A stretch of 64,000 nucleotides of DNA from Tunturiibacter empetritectus (GTDB lineage: Bacteria; Acidobacteriota; Terriglobia; Terriglobales; Acidobacteriaceae), in assembly GCF_013410875.1 (NCBI RefSeq), contig NZ_JACCCU010000001.1, positions 124,001 through 188,000 on the forward strand. Direction: 5' to 3'. This document shows, one piece after another, positions 61,450-64,000 of this stretch. The translations under genes and the position numbers were made by a program. Each line of letters begins with the position of its first letter. Position 1 is the first letter of the stretch. Under the pieces are notes generated by a model. It searched no databases. It saw only the letters and a list, made by a program, of their open reading frames with translations, and was not told the origin of the DNA.

Positions 61450-64000
61450 TTATGGATTAGACGCATCGACAAGCTCACGGATCTTTCCATCCCGGCCCAG
61501 CAGGAAGGTGGTCAAGCCAAACTCGTCCGTTCGATACAGCTTAGTGCGGGCGTCCGCAATTCGTTCGATCACTTCGTAACGGGGGTGACCAAATGTATTC
61601 CCCTTGCCGACCGACACAACGGCATCTTTTGGGGCGGCGGCAGCGAAGAACTCCTGGGTGGTCGAGGTGCGGCTGCCGTGGTGGCCGATCTTCAAGAGCG
61701 TGACCGGCGAGACTCTTCCATGCGAGAGCATCTCACGCTCGCTTGGGGCTTCGGCGTCGCCCTCCAGCAACACGGACGCCTCGCCGTATTGCATCCGCAT
61801 CACAAGCGAATCGTTGTTGATAGGCTCTCGAGGGTTGACGTAACCGGCCTCGGGCGCAAGCATCGTTATCTGCGTTCCTCCCCAGGCAAGCTGGGTGCCC
61901 GCGTAAAAGTGGCGTACGGTGACTCCAAGATCTTTTGCCTCGTCGAGCAGCGAACGGTAGGCGTCGGAGTTGGGATCGATGCTGACCCATAGTTCGCGGG
62001 GGCGAAAGTTGCGAAGGACTGCGGGCATTCCGCCCATGTGGTCGCTGTGGGCGTGGCTCAGGGCAAGCACATCGAGCCGACGAAATCTGCGTGACCAGAG
62101 ATACGGCGAGACGACCTCCTCGCCAACGTCGAAGCGGCTTGTCGCTTCTGCGGCCTCGGTGACCGCGCCGACGGGGCCGCCGGCATCGATCAGCATCGTT
62201 GCGCCGTCGGGGCTGACGATGAAGATGGAGTCGCCCTGTCCAACGTCGATCGCTGTCACCTCCATCATGCCGGGTGAGACGATCGAATGCTCCGGCCATA
62301 GCACGATCAAGGCGACTAGCGGCAGTACGACGACTGCAGCCGAGGCCCAGTTGCGGGATCGTCGCACGGCCCAGCAGGAGAAGGTCCACGCAATGATTGC
62401 AAGGATTGCGACCCACCACGCTGGAGCGGGGACGCGCAGATCGGCTGCATGAACTGCACTGACGTGGCCGATCACTCCCGCAACTCCGTGGAGCAATAGG
62501 GCCGTCATGGCGCCAGGCAGCAGCGCTAACAAGGGGCTGATGAGGGAGGCGCAAAATGTAACGACTGCGGTGGGAGCGAGAATGGCGACCAGCGGCACGC
62601 TCAACATATTGGTGGGGACGGCGAACATGGTTGCGCGGTGGAAGTAGACTGCCATCGGCAAGACCATTACCATCTCGGCCACTACGCCTATCAACGACAA
62701 CTCCAACGCCCAGAGACTGCAACGAATCAGTGTGGGCAACAACTCGCTGGACCATTGGCCGAGCACCTTGGCAATGGCCGCGCTCCCCATCCGCAGCATC
62801 AGGCGAAACTGCGCCACTTGCGGGGGCAGGCCCGTGTCGATCCACTTGTCCCATAGGTTCTCCGCGGCGTTGGCATAGGGAAGAAAGCTGCGCTCGCCCA
62901 ATGGAATCGCGATGCCGCCGATTGCGACGATCGCGAGGAACGTCATCTGGAAGCTGGCTTCGAATAGCGCGCTCGGAGATAACACCAGGACAGCCAGTGC
63001 TGCGGCTCCTAGAGCGTTCAGTACGTTGCGATCCCGACTCAAAAGACGCGCCATGAGAAAGACCGTTGTCATGAAGAGCGCTCGTTGTACGGGAGCGCCA
63101 AAGCCGGTCAGCAACGCGTAGCCAAAGGTCAAGGCGATGGTAAGCGACGTTGCGAGCCAATCATGCAGTCTGAGCCGGCGGGCCAGCCAGAAGACGAGGC
63201 CAGCGAGTAGGCCGACGTGCATTCCTGAGACCACAAAGAGATGAAATGAACCTGTGCGCTCGAAGCCTACGCGTTGAGTTTTATTGAGGCCGGCGCGGTC
63301 GCCAAACAGCATTGCGTTGAGCATCCCTGCGTCGTCCGCGCTGAGCCGCAGGATGTTTGGAAGTCCTCGATTCGCCTTCGAGTGCACATAGCCAAGCACG
63401 CGACCCGAAGCCCAGCTTTGTGCTGCGAAGATCCTGCATTGCCACTGTGCTGCGCGTTCGGACTGCGTCGCAAGTGTCGAGCTGGATTCGTCAAGGACGG
63501 AGACCTTCGAGGTACGCACGCTGGCATGAGCGCCGATTTCCTGTGCAAGCAGGTAGTCTGCGTACTGCCACGCGCCAGGGTCACGGTAGTACTCGGCCAC
63601 CTTCAGTCGCATGGGAGCCTGCACCAGGTCGCCACACTTCAGCGTGGGAAGCGGTTGACTGGCAGATACGGCGAGACCTGTAACGGCGGCGTTCGTTGCA
63701 AGCTTGTCAGGAACGACATTCATGCGCACGCCACCTTTGATAGGGGCCATCCATGCAACGTCTGGCGTTACCTCCTCCACCGCATCGACTTGAATATCGA
63801 CTGAGAGTGCGCCGATAGCCGCCGCCTCCTCGTCAGCCTCTTTCTCCGGCCACCAACCTGCTTCCTTATCCTGATCCGAGTTTTCCTGTAGGGGAGCTAA
63901 CTCGCGAACCCGTACGACGCGTCCTCTGACTTGTCGGCTCAGTCCGTCTGCATACGCTTTCAGAGCGTGTTGAGTAGGCGGAGCGGGCTGCACCTCCGCG
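61450..64000 (-). CDS. comEC: ComEC/Rec2 DNA-uptake channel (N-terminus outside window)
   Basis: The frame is open to the window edge, and the usual N-terminal helices are missing, so the gene starts beyond 64000; the internal GTG at 63993 is not its start. Inner-membrane channel for transforming DNA. It shows the OB-like DUF4131 region (about 20-180), the competence domain with FVVSGMHVGLLAGLVFWLARR and GFGAPVQRALFMTTVFL, and a C-terminal metallo-beta-lactamase-like domain with LSHAHSDHMGGM and LKIGHHGSRTSTTQEF. Both HxHxDH and later His are kept, so the nuclease-like domain looks intact. Confidence 0.95.
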   Translation of the reverse strand, partial: AEVQPAPPTQHALKAYADGLSRQVRGRVVRVRELAPLQENSDQDKEAGWWPEKEADEEAAAIGALSVDIQVDAVEEVTPDVAWMAPIKGGVRMNVVPDKLATNAAVTGLAVSASQPLPTLKCGDLVQAPMRLKVAEYYRDPGAWQYADYLLAQEIGAHASVRTSKVSVLDESSSTLATQSERAAQWQCRIFAAQSWASGRVLGYVHSKANRGLPNILRLSADDAGMLNAMLFGDRAGLNKTQRVGFERTGSFHLFVVSGMHVGLLAGLVFWLARRLRLHDWLATSLTIALTFGYALLTGFGAPVQRALFMTTVFLMARLLSRDRNVLNALGAAALAVLVLSPSALFEASFQMTFLAIVAIGGIAIPLGERSFLPYANAAENLWDKWIDTGLPPQVAQFRLMLRMGSAAIAKVLGQWSSELLPTLIRCSLWALELSLIGVVAEMVMVLPMAVYFHRATMFAVPTNMLSVPLVAILAPTAVVTFCASLISPLLALLPGAMTALLLHGVAGVIGHVSAVHAADLRVPAPAWWVAILAIIAWTFSCWAVRRSRNWASAAVVVLPLVALIVLWPEHSIVSPGMMEVTAIDVGQGDSIFIVSPDGATMLIDAGGPVGAVTEAAEATSRFDVGEEVVSPYLWSRRFRRLDVLALSHAHSDHMGGMPAVLRNFRPRELWVSIDPNSDAYRSLLDEAKDLGVTVRHFYAGTQLAWGGTQITMLAPEAGYVNPREPINNDSLVMRMQYGEASVLLEGDAEAPSEREMLSHGRVSPVTLLKIGHHGSRTSTTQEFFAAAAPKDAVVSVGKGNTFGHPRYEVIERIADARTKLYRTDEFGLTTFLLGRDGKIRELVDASNP

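Noticed and set aside
61733..63160. 475-codon minus-strand frame inside comEC in another frame
   Set aside because: Arg/Ser-rich out-of-frame product; comEC frame carries the competence and lactamase motifs.
63993..64000. GTG at 63993 as the start of comEC
   Set aside because: The frame is open to the window edge and the family's N-terminal membrane helices are missing, so the start lies outside.

Overview
The window reads as a chromosome segment of an acidobacterium, most likely family Acidobacteriaceae (Granulicella/Edaphobacter/Terriglobus-like). The evidence is a combination of gene types: a von Willebrand protein of the acidobacterial secreted type, an Oar-like TonB receptor with an N-terminal carboxypeptidase-like domain, a ToxR-type regulator fused to a PD40 propeller, an exosortase with a fused EpsI domain next to a tiny PExPT-type substrate, many secreted glycosidases, and intergenic repeats whose spurious translation contains HPERSEGS. 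The genus is inference. I saw no rRNA, tRNA, CRISPR array or intact insertion sequence.

Layout. 1-7561 (minus): tryptophan 2,3-dioxygenase cut by the window edge, then three secreted proteins (S9-type propeller without hydrolase, VWA protein, 1,054-residue orphan). 7961-14004 (minus): GH3 beta-glucosidase and a TonB-dependent receptor. 14486-18774 (plus): sulfate assimilation, cysD-cysN-cysH plus a TSUP exporter, preceded by a cysteine-rich leader ORF and a hairpin over the cysD Shine-Dalgarno. 18848-22875: orphan oligopeptide-type ABC ATPase, second TSUP protein, DUF971, DUF3050, LOG-family protein and a small secreted protein. 23149-28965 (plus): PcrA/UvrD helicase, a 51-residue basic protein, a cationic amino-acid permease and adenosine deaminase. 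28966-32322: intergenic region with a poly-C tract, a small secreted HExxH protein, and a ToxR-PD40 regulator. 32582-38100: typA, ClC channel, MarR regulator with a palindrome at its start, and a repeat-rich zone with a decayed REP-associated transposase. 38192-50361: secreted orphan, superoxide dismutase, then cytoplasmic GH15 glucoamylase, transketolase, SDR, HAD, zwf, pgl and glucokinase. 50434-55092: DUF3800, methyltransferase and M1 aminopeptidase. 55305-59278: exosortase locus. 59293-64000 (minus): GH27 alpha-galactosidase, GNAT, small conserved protein and ComEC (N-terminus outside the window).

How the genes fit together. CysD/CysN make APS. CysH carries the CC and CxxC cysteines of the iron-sulfur APS reductase type, so PAPS should not be needed, and the C-terminus of CysN looks like an APS kinase domain without its P-loop. 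GH15, glucokinase, Zwf, Pgl and transketolase form a glucan-to-pentose-phosphate set. The exosortase, its likely one dedicated substrate (about 15 residues between signal peptide and sorting helix) and a propeller lipoprotein form a compact surface module, which I regard with the polycysteine leader as the most interesting parts. Several starts are non-ATG and were chosen from ribosome-binding sites; each entry says so.
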